DNA of 64,000 nucleotides from Nitrospirillum iridis. GTDB lineage: Bacteria > Pseudomonadota > Alphaproteobacteria > Azospirillales > Azospirillaceae. How positions within the stretch are numbered: the stretch's first letter is position 1; every line of letters begins with the position of its first letter. Positions 36,337 to 44,741 of the stretch are shown in pieces. The notes beneath the pieces were generated by a model. The model was not told the origin of the DNA, searched no databases, and worked only from the letters and a program-made list of their open reading frames with translations. The translations under genes and the position numbers were made by a program. The stretch lies in the NCBI RefSeq assembly GCF_014205765.1, contig NZ_JACIIZ010000014.1:62001-126000 (forward strand), written 5' to 3'.

Positions 36337-37779
36337 ATGTCCACCGTCCCGTCCGCCGCCCCCGTCATCGTCTGGTTGCGCCAGGACCTGCGTCTTGCCG
36401 ACAACCCCGCCCTGACCCACGCGGCCCAATCCGGACGGCCGGTCGTGGCGCTGTACATCCTGGACGACCAGACGCCCGGTCCCTGGGCGTTAGGCGGGGC
36501 GTCCCGCTGGTGGCTGCACCACAGCCTGTCGGCGCTGGGCGACGCGCTGGCCGCGCTGGGCTGCCCCCTGGTGCTGCGCCGGGGGCGGGCCGACGTGGCG
36601 CTGCGCGCCCTGGCGCGGGAAACGGGGGCCACCGCCGTGGTGTGGAACCGCTGCTATGAGCCCCACGCCATCGCCCGGGACAGCGCGCTCAAGGCCGACC
36701 TGAAGGACGAGGGCATCAGTGTCGACAGCTTCAACGCCGCCCTGCTGGCGGAACCCTGGACCGTGAAAACCGGCAGCGGCGGACCGTACAAGGTCTTCAC
36801 CCCCTTCTGGCGGGCGGTGCGGGAGGGGCTGGACCCCGGCCCGCCGCTACCGGCGCCCAGGAAGCTGTTCGCGTTGCCCACCCCGCCCGACGGCGACCGG
36901 CTGGCCGATTGGGGCCTGCTGCCCTCCCGGCCCGACTGGGCCGGCGGCCTGCGTGACGCCTGGACGCCGGGCGAAGCCGCCGCCCAGCGTCGCCTCGCCG
37001 ATTTCCTCGCCCAGGCGGTGCGGCGTTACCCGGAGGGGCGCGACTATCCCGCCCGGCCGCTGACCTCCCGCCTGTCGCCCCACCTGCATTTCGGCGAGAT
37101 CTCACCCCGCCAGATCTGGGCGGCGGTGGATCATGACGGCGATGGTGTCGCGGAATTCCTGCGCGAGCTGGGCTGGCGCGAGTTCTGCCACCACCTGCTC
37201 TACCATTTCCCCGATCTGCCCCAGCGCCCGCTGAACCCCCGGTTCGAAGCCTTCGCCTGGGGCGATGACCCGGCCGCGCTGGCCGCGTGGCAGCGGGGCC
37301 GCACCGGCTATCCCATCGTCGATGCCGGCATGCGTGAGCTGTGGGCCACGGGCTGGATGCACAACCGGGTACGCATGGTGGTGGGTTCCTTCCTGGTGAA
37401 GCATCTGCTGCTGCCCTGGACCGCCGGCCAGGCCTGGTTCTGGGACACGCTGGTCGACGCGGACCTGGCCAACAACGCCGGCGGCTGGCAGTGGATCGCG
37501 GGCTGCGGTGCCGATGCCGCACCCTATTTCCGGGTGTTCAACCCGGTGCTTCAGGGACAGAAGTTCGACAGCGGGGGCGACTATGTGCGCCGCTGGGTTC
37601 CGGAGCTGGCGGGCCTGCCCGACAGCGTGCTGCACCAGCCCTGGACCGCCGACCCGCTTACCCTGCGGGCCGCCGGCGTACGCTTGGGTACCGACTATCC
37701 CCATCCGGTGGTGGACCATAAGGCGGCGCGGCAGCGGGCCCTGGACACCTTCGGGGCGATCAAGGGCGACAACGATTGA
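36337..37779 (+). CDS. phrB: Deoxyribodipyrimidine photo-lyase
   Basis: 480 aa class I CPD photolyase. N-terminal antenna domain starts VIVWLRQDLRLADNPAL; the C-terminal FAD domain carries TSRLSPHLHFGEISPRQIW, LGWREFCHHLLYHFP, DAGMRELWATGWMHNRVRM and NNAGGWQWIAGCGADAAPYF with the FAD- and lesion-contacting residues. Start ATG at 36337. Repairs UV dimers using light. Followed by a FAD oxidoreductase, a frequent alphaproteobacterial pairing. Confidence 0.95.
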   Translation: MSTVPSAAPVIVWLRQDLRLADNPALTHAAQSGRPVVALYILDDQTPGPWALGGASRWWLHHSLSALGDALAALGCPLVLRRGRADVALRALARETGATAVVWNRCYEPHAIARDSALKADLKDEGISVDSFNAALLAEPWTVKTGSGGPYKVFTPFWRAVREGLDPGPPLPAPRKLFALPTPPDGDRLADWGLLPSRPDWAGGLRDAWTPGEAAAQRRLADFLAQAVRRYPEGRDYPARPLTSRLSPHLHFGEISPRQIWAAVDHDGDGVAEFLRELGWREFCHHLLYHFPDLPQRPLNPRFEAFAWGDDPAALAAWQRGRTGYPIVDAGMRELWATGWMHNRVRMVVGSFLVKHLLLPWTAGQAWFWDTLVDADLANNAGGWQWIAGCGADAAPYFRVFNPVLQGQKFDSGGDYVRRWVPELAGLPDSVLHQPWTADPLTLRAAGVRLGTDYPHPVVDHKAARQRALDTFGAIKGDND

Positions 37780-37855
37780 CCTCTGAGGTTAAATGTCGAT
37801 GGCAAATCAGATGGAAAACCAGGTCCCCGGAAGGACCGGCAGCGGGAGCACACGC

Positions 37856-39193
37856 ATGAAGATCGCCGTCATCGGCGCCGGCATCACGGGCATGAGCTGC
37901 GCCTGGCTGCTGACGCGCCAGGGCCACGACGTGACCCTGTTCGAACAGAACGGCTATCTGGGCGGCCACTCCAACACCGTGGACGTGCCCGGACGCGGCG
38001 CCCACCCCCTGCCGGTGGACACGGGCTTCATCGTCTACAACGCCGCCACATATCCCAACCTGGTGGCGATGTTCGAGCATCTGGAGGTGCCGACGCAGGC
38101 GTCGGACATGTCCTTCGCCGTGACGCTGGATCGGGGCAAGCTGGAATATTCCGGCACCAACCTGGCCGGCATGTTCGCGCAAAAGCGCAACCTGCTGTCG
38201 CCCACCTACCATCTGATGCTGCGCGACATCCTGCGCTTCTACAAGACGGCACCAGCGCTGCTGGACCAGCCCTCGGCCGCGGCCATGACGCTGGGTGAGT
38301 ATCTGGTGGCGCAGCGCTACGGCCACCGCTTCATCTATGACCATCTGCTGCCCATGGGCGCCGCCATCTGGTCATCCACCATCGGCGAGATGCTGTCCTT
38401 CCCGGTGCAGAGCTTCGTGCGCTTCTTCTGCAACCACGGCCTCCTGAAACTGAAGGAGCGGCCGCAGTGGCGCACGGTGACGGGCGGCAGCCGCAGCTAC
38501 GTCACCCGCCTGACCCGGTCGCTGGAAGGCCATGTGCATACCGGCCGCGCCATCTCGGCCGTGCGCCGCACCGCTGGCGCCGTGCACATCCAGGACGCGC
38601 AAGGCTGGAGCGGCAGCTTCGACCAGGTGGTGGTGGCCACCCATGCCGACCAGGCGCTGGCCCTGCTGACCGACCCGTCAGAGGAAGAGCGCCGCGTCCT
38701 GGGCGCCTTCCGCTATCAGATGAACCGGGCGGTGCTGCACCGCGATCCCTTGCTGATGCCCCGGCGCGCCAAGGCCTGGTCCAGCTGGAACTACAGCGCC
38801 ATCTCCACCCGCGACCGCGATGCCAAGGTCTCGGTCACCTACTGGATGAACCTGCTGCAGGGGCTGGACAAGCGCGTGCCCCTGTTCGTCACCCTGAACC
38901 CCATCGTCGAACCGCGCGCCTCGCTGAAGGTGCGTGAGTTCATCTACGACCACCCGCTGTTCGACCTGGCCGCCGCCACCGCCCAGCAGGAGCTGGGCCT
39001 GATCCAGGGCACACGCCGTACCTGGTTCTGCGGCGCCTATTGCGGCTTCGGCTTCCATGAGGATGGGCTGTCGGCCGGTCTGGCGGTGGCGGAATCCCTG
39101 GGCGCCCAGCGCCCCTGGCAGGTGACCGACGCGTCGCCCGCCGGCCGCAACGCCCGCCCGCGCGGCAGCGCGCATCTGGCCGCCGCCGGCTAG
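37856..39193 (+). CDS. FAD-dependent amine-oxidase-like oxidoreductase
   Basis: 445 aa NAD(P)-binding/FAD protein. MKIAVIGAGITGMSCAWLL is the Rossmann dinucleotide motif and LFEQNGYLGGHSNTVDV its continuation; the C-terminal FAD site is AYCGFGFHEDGLSAGLAVAESL. Such proteins often sit with photolyase, DUF1365 and cyclopropane-fatty-acid synthase genes; the latter two are missing here. Start 37856 chosen for the family-typical N-terminus; 37793 with GAGG is an alternative. The TAG stop is the first three bases of repeat copy B, so the repeat defines the C-terminus. Confidence 0.85.
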   Translation: MKIAVIGAGITGMSCAWLLTRQGHDVTLFEQNGYLGGHSNTVDVPGRGAHPLPVDTGFIVYNAATYPNLVAMFEHLEVPTQASDMSFAVTLDRGKLEYSGTNLAGMFAQKRNLLSPTYHLMLRDILRFYKTAPALLDQPSAAAMTLGEYLVAQRYGHRFIYDHLLPMGAAIWSSTIGEMLSFPVQSFVRFFCNHGLLKLKERPQWRTVTGGSRSYVTRLTRSLEGHVHTGRAISAVRRTAGAVHIQDAQGWSGSFDQVVVATHADQALALLTDPSEEERRVLGAFRYQMNRAVLHRDPLLMPRRAKAWSSWNYSAISTRDRDAKVSVTYWMNLLQGLDKRVPLFVTLNPIVEPRASLKVREFIYDHPLFDLAAATAQQELGLIQGTRRTWFCGAYCGFGFHEDGLSAGLAVAESLGAQRPWQVTDASPAGRNARPRGSAHLAAAG

Positions 39194-39300
39194 AGCAGAT
39201 CGCCCAAAGGTGGAATCGCCTTTGGGCGTGAAGCTGCTCGCGGACAGACTCAGCTATAGCCAGCTGCGGTTCCGATTAAACGCAGCCGGCTATAGAGCAG
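39191..39300 (+). repeat. Dispersed structured repeat, copy B
   Basis: TAGAGCAG, then hairpin 1 (CGCCCAAAGGTG-gaat-CGCCTTTGGGCG), GAAGCTGCTC closing the outer GAGCAG stem, CGGACAGACTCAG, then hairpin 2 (CTATAGCCAGCT, 18-nt loop, AGCCGGCTATAG). TAGAGCAG recurs at 39293-39300. Its first TAG is the stop codon of the upstream gene. Confidence 0.88.
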
Positions 39301-39399
39301 CTTCCCGCGCGAAGTGCGAATTACCACCCCGGCCTGACCGTCAGGCCGGGCATGTGGCGTGCGGCAAGAACGCGGCTGGCAAGTCAACGCTTGAGAGGA

Positions 39400-40215
39400 T
39401 CAGCCCGCCAGGAAGTCGGCAATGGCCAAGCCCAGCTCGGGCTTGGTCACGGCGCTCATATGGTCACCGGGGATTTCCACGTGGCGCGCCTGGGGCAAGG
39501 CGTCGGCCAGTTCCTGGGCGGAGCCGTTGTCCCGATCCTGCGCGCCGGAAGTGACCAGGACCGGAAGCGTCAGCCCGCGCAGGACCTCCAGCGGCGTATC
39601 GACAAAGGTCTCCAGCACGTTCAGCAAGGCCACGGGGTCGCCGCCCACCGTCTTCAGGAAAGCCTCCGCCATCCATTCCGGCGTGCCGCGCTGGAAGGTG
39701 CCAAGGTTGGTCAGGATGCGGCGGAAATGCTCCCCCCGGCCGGCGGTGTGCACCAGGCCGGCCAGGCCCATGCCGGCGCAGATGGCGCGGCCGGGGGTGG
39801 CGCCCCGGGCCAGCATGCGCATGGTGGTGCGCCCACCCAGCGAATAGCCGCCCAGGTCATAGTCGGTGAGGCCCAGATGGTCCACCAGCGCCAAGCCGTC
39901 CTCGGCCAGCACGTCGGCCGGGTAGGCGGAGACCTCGTGCGGCTTGGCGCTGTCACCGTGGGCACGCAAATCCGGCATGATGACGCGGAAGCCGCGCTCC
40001 GCGATCCTGGCGGCATGGCCGTACTTCAGCCAGTTGATCGTGGCGGTGGAGAAATAGCCATGGATCAGCACCAGCGGCCGCCCCTGCCCCAGTTCCCGAA
40101 AGGCCAGGCGCTGGCCGTCCCGGCCATGGAAATACTGGGGGGCGATGTCGACGGCGTTGGCCACGGTGATCAATCCGGCGTTGGGGAAACTGACGCCGCC
40201 GAGGGTAGCGCCCAA
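39400..40215 (-). CDS. Alpha/beta-fold hydrolase
   Basis: Up to 271 aa. Oxyanion-hole HGYF (PLVLIHGYFS), nucleophile elbow GYSLGG, acid in TSGAQDRDNG and the catalytic His in IPGDHMSAV. The start is uncertain: TTG at 40215 or GTG at 40164 (VANAVDIAPQYF), the latter giving 254 aa. No membrane segment. Substrate unknown. Confidence 0.85.
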   Translation of the reverse strand: MGATLGGVSFPNAGLITVANAVDIAPQYFHGRDGQRLAFRELGQGRPLVLIHGYFSTATINWLKYGHAARIAERGFRVIMPDLRAHGDSAKPHEVSAYPADVLAEDGLALVDHLGLTDYDLGGYSLGGRTTMRMLARGATPGRAICAGMGLAGLVHTAGRGEHFRRILTNLGTFQRGTPEWMAEAFLKTVGGDPVALLNVLETFVDTPLEVLRGLTLPVLVTSGAQDRDNGSAQELADALPQARHVEIPGDHMSAVTKPELGLAIADFLAG

Positions 40216-40243
40216 CCTGCGGATTGGAAAAGATTTCGGCAGC

Positions 40244-40756
40244 TTAACGGCTGAGCGCCTTGCGCATGCCCCAGGCGGCCAGCTGGGTGCCGCACGCCAT
40301 GGTCATCAGCTTCGGCCCCTGGCGCTGATAGCCCATGGCCTCATAGAACCCGACCGCGTTCATGGAGGAGGTGAGGGAGAGGGCGCCGGCACCGCGGCCG
40401 CGGGCCAGGTCCTCGATCTCCGCCAGCAGGCGCCGGCCGGTGCCCTTGGCCGCCACCGGATCGACATAGACGGCCCGGACCTCCGCGCTGTACAGGGCGG
40501 AGAAACCCACCACCCGGCCGGCCTGGTCGGCCACCATCACATGCTCCCCCCACTCCGTCATGGCGGCGCGGTAGTCCGCCGCCTCGCGCCCGCCCAGCAG
40601 GGCGATGAGTTGCTCGGGGGAGTAGTGCCCGGCGCAGAAGGCGTGGACGGACCGGATGTGGACCTGGCGGATGGCCTCGGCATCCGCGGTCGCCGCGGGA
40701 CGGATCGCCGGCGTGGGCGCGTCGACGGGGGGTGTGCGTATGCTCGACCGGTACAT
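40244..40756 (-). CDS. GNAT-family N-acetyltransferase
   Basis: 170 aa from the ATG at 40756. AIRPAATADAEAIRQVH begins the fold; acetyl-CoA motif A is VRAVYVDPVAAKGTGRRLLAEIEDLA and motif B SLTSSMNAVGFYEAMGYQ. Acceptor unknown. Upstream of the hydrolase on the same strand (28-nt gap), so probably co-transcribed. Confidence 0.87.
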   Translation of the reverse strand: MYRSSIRTPPVDAPTPAIRPAATADAEAIRQVHIRSVHAFCAGHYSPEQLIALLGGREAADYRAAMTEWGEHVMVADQAGRVVGFSALYSAEVRAVYVDPVAAKGTGRRLLAEIEDLARGRGAGALSLTSSMNAVGFYEAMGYQRQGPKLMTMACGTQLAAWGMRKALSR

Positions 40757-41105
40757 GCCGCCCAATTCCAATCCTCACCCACAGGCGCCCTGGCCCCACC
40801 CGCCAGCGCGCTGGCGCCAACCGGGCCCTGGGGCGATCTAGCCGCGGTCCATTCAAACGGGGCGCGCAGGCCCTCCCGCCCCCAACGGGGACGCCTGCAC
40901 GTTACCCGAGTATGCACGGGACGGAGAGGGAAAGCGAACGCCCCATCCTTTTTCCCTGCCATTTTCACGATTATTGTAACAGCCCGCAAGCCGTCGCACC
41001 GACGCGGCCCTGGGCATTAACGGTGAGGCGTGATGCCCGGGGCCTTCCATCCGGCGCCAGGGCCGCTATCTTGAAGACATCCTTCCCTGCCATGGGCCGC
41101 CCTCT
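40757..41105. other. 349-nt intergenic region, no gene recognised
   Basis: Divergent spacer between the GNAT and N-formylglutamate amidohydrolase genes. It contains an AT-rich patch (TTTTCACGATTATTGTAACA, about 40963-40982; TACAAT on the minus strand could be a -10 box). I see no RNA gene, repeat or convincing protein frame. Confidence 0.4.
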
Positions 41106-41918
41106 TTGGACACCCCGCTGACTTCCGCCCCAGGCGCCTTCCTTGACGCGGCCGAGCCGCCGGCCGCCACCGTGATCAACCCCCGGGGCGGCGCCCCGGC
41201 GGTGTTGGTGTGCGAACACGCGTCGCGCCGCGTCCCCGCCCGCCTGGGCACCCTGGGCGTGCCCGCGGCCGACATGGAACGGCACATCGCCTGCGACATC
41301 GGGGCGGAGGCGGTGACGCGCGCGCTGGCCCGGCTGTTGGACGCGCCGGCCATCATCGCCGGCTATTCCCGCCTGGTGGTGGATTTGAACCGGCCGTTGC
41401 ACAGCGCCACCCTGATGCCGGCCGTCAGCGACGGCACCCCCATCCTGGCCAACCAGGGGCTGACCGAACCGTGCCGCCAGGCGCGGCTGGAGGCCCTGTT
41501 CCATCCCTTTCACGACTCGGTGCAGGCCAGCCTGGCCGCCAAGCGCGCGGCGGGACTGGTGCCGGCCGTCATCTCCATCCACAGCTTCACGCCGATCATG
41601 GATGGCTTCCGGCGTCCCTGGCACCTGGGCGTGCTGTGGGACCAGGATGGCCGCCTGGCCCTGCCCCTCCTGGACCTGTTGCGGGCCGAGCCGGGTGTGG
41701 TGGTGGGCGACAACGCCCCCTATTCGGCACGGGATGGCGAAGGCTATACCCTGGATACGCATTCCACCCGGCCGGGATTGCCCGGCGTGCTGATCGAGGT
41801 GCGCCAGGACCTGATCAGCAATCCGGCCGGGGCGGACCAGTGGGCCGGCCTGCTGGCCCGCGCCCTTGGACGGCTGCTCGGCCGTCCCGATATACACCAC
41901 GTGCTGGCCGGCACCTGA
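41106..41918 (+). CDS. N-formylglutamate amidohydrolase family protein
   Basis: 270 aa. Family motifs: VLVCEHASRRVPARLG, HIACDIGAEAVTRALA, SRLVVDLNRP, VISIHSFTPIM and DTHSTRPGLPGVLIEVRQDL, containing the predicted metal-binding His and Glu residues. No clean ATG fits; the TTG at 41106 is used. Followed closely by DUF1244 and gapR genes, an order I associate with alphaproteobacteria. No hut genes are adjacent, so a histidine-degradation role is not shown. Confidence 0.85.
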   Translation: MDTPLTSAPGAFLDAAEPPAATVINPRGGAPAVLVCEHASRRVPARLGTLGVPAADMERHIACDIGAEAVTRALARLLDAPAIIAGYSRLVVDLNRPLHSATLMPAVSDGTPILANQGLTEPCRQARLEALFHPFHDSVQASLAAKRAAGLVPAVISIHSFTPIMDGFRRPWHLGVLWDQDGRLALPLLDLLRAEPGVVVGDNAPYSARDGEGYTLDTHSTRPGLPGVLIEVRQDLISNPAGADQWAGLLARALGRLLGRPDIHHVLAGT

Positions 41919-41949
41919 ACCGGCCGCCCTTCCGCTTTGAGGATGATCC

Positions 41950-42258
41950 ATGGTTCCCGAAATCGACGACGCCACCCGGGTGCAGCTTGAGGCCGCCGCC
42001 TTCCGTCGGCTGGTCGCGCATTTGCGTGAGCGCACCGACGTCCAGAACATCGACCTGATGAACCTGGCGGGATTCTGCCGCAACTGCCTGTCCAAATGGT
42101 ACCGGGCCGCGGCGGAGGAGAAGGGCGTCGCCCTGGATTACGAGGCCGCGCGGGAAATCGTCTATGGCATGCCGTATGACGACTTCAAGCGCCTGCACCA
42201 GCGCGAGGCCACGCCGGCGCAGCAAGCGGCGTTCGAACGGAACAAGCCGACGGACTGA
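41950..42258 (+). CDS. DUF1244 domain protein
   Basis: 102 aa, conserved alphaproteobacterial small protein of unknown function; matches the DUF1244 pattern AFRRLVAHLRERTDVQNIDL and LAGFCRNCLSKWYRAAAEEKG with a CxxC pair. Start ATG at 41950, 31 nt after the amidohydrolase stop; GAGGATG upstream. Confidence 0.9.
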   Translation: MVPEIDDATRVQLEAAAFRRLVAHLRERTDVQNIDLMNLAGFCRNCLSKWYRAAAEEKGVALDYEAAREIVYGMPYDDFKRLHQREATPAQQAAFERNKPTD

Positions 42259-42261
42259 GAC

Positions 42262-42290
42262 TTGCCCGCGTGCACGGGCGCGGGTAAGGT
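42262..42290 (+). promoter_or_regulatory. Candidate gapR promoter
   Basis: -35 TTGCCC (42262-42267), 17-bp spacer, -10 TAAGGT (42285-42290), 49 nt before the gapR start. Weak match to consensus. Confidence 0.35.
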
Positions 42291-42338
42291 CGCGCCCTCA
42301 CCATTCAGACCACCCACTTAAATGAAGAGGCATTCCCC

Positions 42339-42599
42339 ATGTCGGACGCCCCGGTAACGGATGTTGGCGGCATCGCCGGCGAACGCCTGCGCTCCATCAT
42401 CGAGCGCATCGAGCGCCTGGAAGAGGACAAGAAGGGCATCGCGGACGATATCAAGGACATCTACGCGGAAGCCAAGGGCACCGGGTTCGAGACCAAGATC
42501 CTCCGCCAGATCATCCGCCTGCGGAAGATGGAAAAGAACGACCGGCAGGAGCAGGACGCCCTGCTGGAACTCTACAAGGCCGCTCTCGGCATGGAGTGA
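42339..42599 (+). CDS. gapR: GapR/DUF2312 nucleoid-associated protein
   Basis: 86 aa, highly charged and helical: AGERLRSIIERIERLEEDKK and GFETKILRQIIRLRKMEKND. DUF2312 proteins include Caulobacter GapR, which encircles overtwisted AT-rich DNA and helps replication and topoisomerases. Start ATG at 42339 after GAAGAGG. Ends in a clear terminator. Confidence 0.92.
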   Translation: MSDAPVTDVGGIAGERLRSIIERIERLEEDKKGIADDIKDIYAEAKGTGFETKILRQIIRLRKMEKNDRQEQDALLELYKAALGME

Positions 42600-42633
42600 G
42601 GCACCGGGCGTCGAGCCCTGTGACCAGTGGAAC

Positions 42634-42669
42634 AAAGGCCGGGACGCCCCCACGGGCGCCCGGCCTTTT
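42634..42669 (+). terminator. Intrinsic terminator after gapR
   Basis: AAAGGCCGGG paired with CCCGGCCTTTT, inner CGCCC/GGGCG extension, four T residues. It also lies at the 3' side of the convergent gene ending at 42678. Confidence 0.8.
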
Positions 42670-42677
42670 CCATGCCC

Positions 42678-43679
42678 TCAGGGCGCCGCCGCGTCCGGCT
42701 TGAAGCCAATCTCGGCACTGACCGCGTCATACAGCACGGCCGCATGCTGATAGGCCAGCACACCGGTGAGGATGCCCGGCGGGTCCCCCGCCACGCCGGA
42801 AAGATCAGTGCGCGAGGCGACGTCGGCCCCAGCGGTGTAGGACAGGCGAACGGCATCCGCGCCGGCGCCGATGGTCAGCACCGCCGGGCCCGACGCGCCA
42901 CGACGTGACGGCCCGGCAGCGCCCAGCGGCACCACGCCCGCAGCGCCGCTGTCGATCACCACCGGGGCGCAGACGGGCGCGTCGTCACCGACGGTGACGC
43001 AACCGGGCAAGGCGTCGTTCATCCCCATGCCCCGGCCACGTAGGGCGGGATCCAGGGGGAATCGAGTATAGCCCGCCACCTCATCCGCCGACGGGTTCAG
43101 GACCAGGCGACCGTGCGCCCCGCCGGCACGCGGCACGTCGATGATCCAGCGGCGCGCCAGGAAGGTCAGGGGGTTGGGCAGCGGCGGTCGCCCGCCAGGG
43201 TGGGGCAGCGACACACCGATGATGGCCAGGAAACCGGCGCGGGGAATGCCGTCGCCGCCGATGCGGTAGTCGGCCGGGGACAAGGCGCGCGCGGGACAAT
43301 CCGGCTTGGCCGTGATGCAGCCGACATGGCCGACCCACTGCACCGGCAGGGAGGCGGCCAAGCCCCCGATGGCAACCGAGGCGCCGCGCGCCGGGCCCTG
43401 CAAGTCCACCCCGCTGCCGTAGGGATAGTGCATCGGCGTGCCCTCACCCGCCCCTTCCGGTCCGGCCAGCAGGCGCAGGCCGAACGACCCGCTGTCCAGC
43501 ATGGCCTCGACCACGCGCCCATCCACCGTCACCGGGATGGAATAGCGGGGGGTGCCATCCGGCAACCGGGTCAAGGTGATGGGAACTTCTGCCCGGGCGT
43601 CCGGGGCGTCGTCCGCCAGGGCTGGCCCCGACGCGAAAGCCAGAAGGGCCGCCATGCCCACGCGATGCAGCATTCCCAT
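42678..43679 (-). CDS. Secreted protein with two aspartic-protease-like DSG motifs
   Basis: 333 aa with a signal peptide (MAALLAFASGPALA). Two lobes each carry an aspartic-protease-type motif: VEAMLDSGSFGLRLL (about residue 60) and APVVIDSGAAGVVPL (about 245). This arrangement resembles bilobed pepsin-like proteases and the DUF3443-type bacterial proteins; D-S-G replaces D-T-G. Cys pairs (GCITAKPDC; PGCVTVGDDAPVC) suggest disulfides and export. Activity is not proven. Convergent with gapR. Confidence 0.65.
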   Translation of the reverse strand: MGMLHRVGMAALLAFASGPALADDAPDARAEVPITLTRLPDGTPRYSIPVTVDGRVVEAMLDSGSFGLRLLAGPEGAGEGTPMHYPYGSGVDLQGPARGASVAIGGLAASLPVQWVGHVGCITAKPDCPARALSPADYRIGGDGIPRAGFLAIIGVSLPHPGGRPPLPNPLTFLARRWIIDVPRAGGAHGRLVLNPSADEVAGYTRFPLDPALRGRGMGMNDALPGCVTVGDDAPVCAPVVIDSGAAGVVPLGAAGPSRRGASGPAVLTIGAGADAVRLSYTAGADVASRTDLSGVAGDPPGILTGVLAYQHAAVLYDAVSAEIGFKPDAAAP

Positions 43680-43775
43680 CCCGCCGTTCCCAATCCACCG
43701 TGCTCGTGCGGCGCCATTGGGACAGAAGGCGGCGACCCTGGCTAGGGGAGGTGCTTCACTTCGCCGCCACCGGCT

Positions 43776-44612
43776 TCAATCGAAACGGTAGGCGTCCATG
43801 GCCAGGGCCCCCAGTTGCACGCTGGCGTGCAGGCGGTGGCCGGGTTGGCCGGGGGACGCGGCGCCCACGGCGGCGAACAGCGGCAGCAGATGCTCGTCGC
43901 GCGGGTGGTTCTGGCGGGCGAAGGGCGCCCGGGCGCGGTAATCGTCCAGCGCCGCCACGTCGGCGCCGCTGACCTTGTCATGAATCCAGGACTGGAAGGC
44001 GGCGGCCCAGGGCGCCACCTCGTCCGTCCCCTCCCAGGTCAACGCCCCCAGATTGTGGGTCAGCGAGCCGGAGGCGACGATCAGCACCCCCTGGTCGCGC
44101 AAGGGGCGCAGCGCCGCCCCCAGGCGGCGATGGTAGCCGGCCCCCAGGTGCGGCTGGATGGACAGTTGGGCCACGGGGATGTCGGCTTCCGGGAACATCA
44201 GGATCAGCGGAACCCAGGCGCCGTGGTCCAGGCCCCGCGCCTGCCCGGCGGTGACGGTGATGCCGGCCGTGGCCAACGCCGCCAACGCCGTCCGCGCCAC
44301 CTCCGGCGCCCCGGGCGCCGGATACCGCATCTCGAACAAGGCGCGGGGGAAGCCGCCGAAGTCGTGAATGGTTTCGGGCTGGTCCGCCACGGAGGCGGTG
44401 GGGGCCGCCGTCTCCCAATGGGCGGACAGCACCAGGATGGCGCGAGGGGCCCCCGCCGCCCGGACGTCGCGTCCCAGATCCTGCAGGAAGCGCCGCGCCG
44501 CGCTGTCCTGCAGCGCCAGCATGGGCGACCCGTGGGAGATGAAATAGACCGGCTGGCGCACCGCCGCGCCGGACGCGGGGACGGACGGGGCGATCGCGGA
44601 GGCGGGCGACAT
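43776..44612 (-). CDS. Extradiol ring-cleavage dioxygenase, 4,5-DOPA dioxygenase (YgiD/DODA) type
   Basis: 278 aa from the ATG at 44612 (MSPASAIAPS); upstream in-frame starts exist to 44702 but run into the regulator promoter region. Family motifs with metal-binding His: YFISHGSPMLAL, LVLSAHWETA, GLDHGAWVPLILMFPEADIP and GSLTHNLGAL. Class III extradiol fold (LigB-like). The substrate is probably a catechol; DOPA is only the family name. Divergent from a LysR gene. Confidence 0.87.
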   Translation of the reverse strand: MSPASAIAPSVPASGAAVRQPVYFISHGSPMLALQDSAARRFLQDLGRDVRAAGAPRAILVLSAHWETAAPTASVADQPETIHDFGGFPRALFEMRYPAPGAPEVARTALAALATAGITVTAGQARGLDHGAWVPLILMFPEADIPVAQLSIQPHLGAGYHRRLGAALRPLRDQGVLIVASGSLTHNLGALTWEGTDEVAPWAAAFQSWIHDKVSGADVAALDDYRARAPFARQNHPRDEHLLPLFAAVGAASPGQPGHRLHASVQLGALAMDAYRFD

Positions 44613-44741
44613 GGGCGGGGACCTTGGTTCGGGAGGACGTGACCCTGCCAACATGGCCCTGATCACGCCATTTGCCAAATCACTGGTCTTGAACATCACC
44701 ATTCATGATAATGATGTCATCCCCCGCCCAGGACGCGCCCC
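44613..44741. promoter_or_regulatory. Divergent control region of dioxygenase and LysR genes
   Basis: 129-nt spacer with an AT-rich core (ATTCATGATAATGATGTCAT at 44701-44720) unlike the GC-rich surroundings; a plausible LysR binding site by position. No experimental motif is known. Confidence 0.4.
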
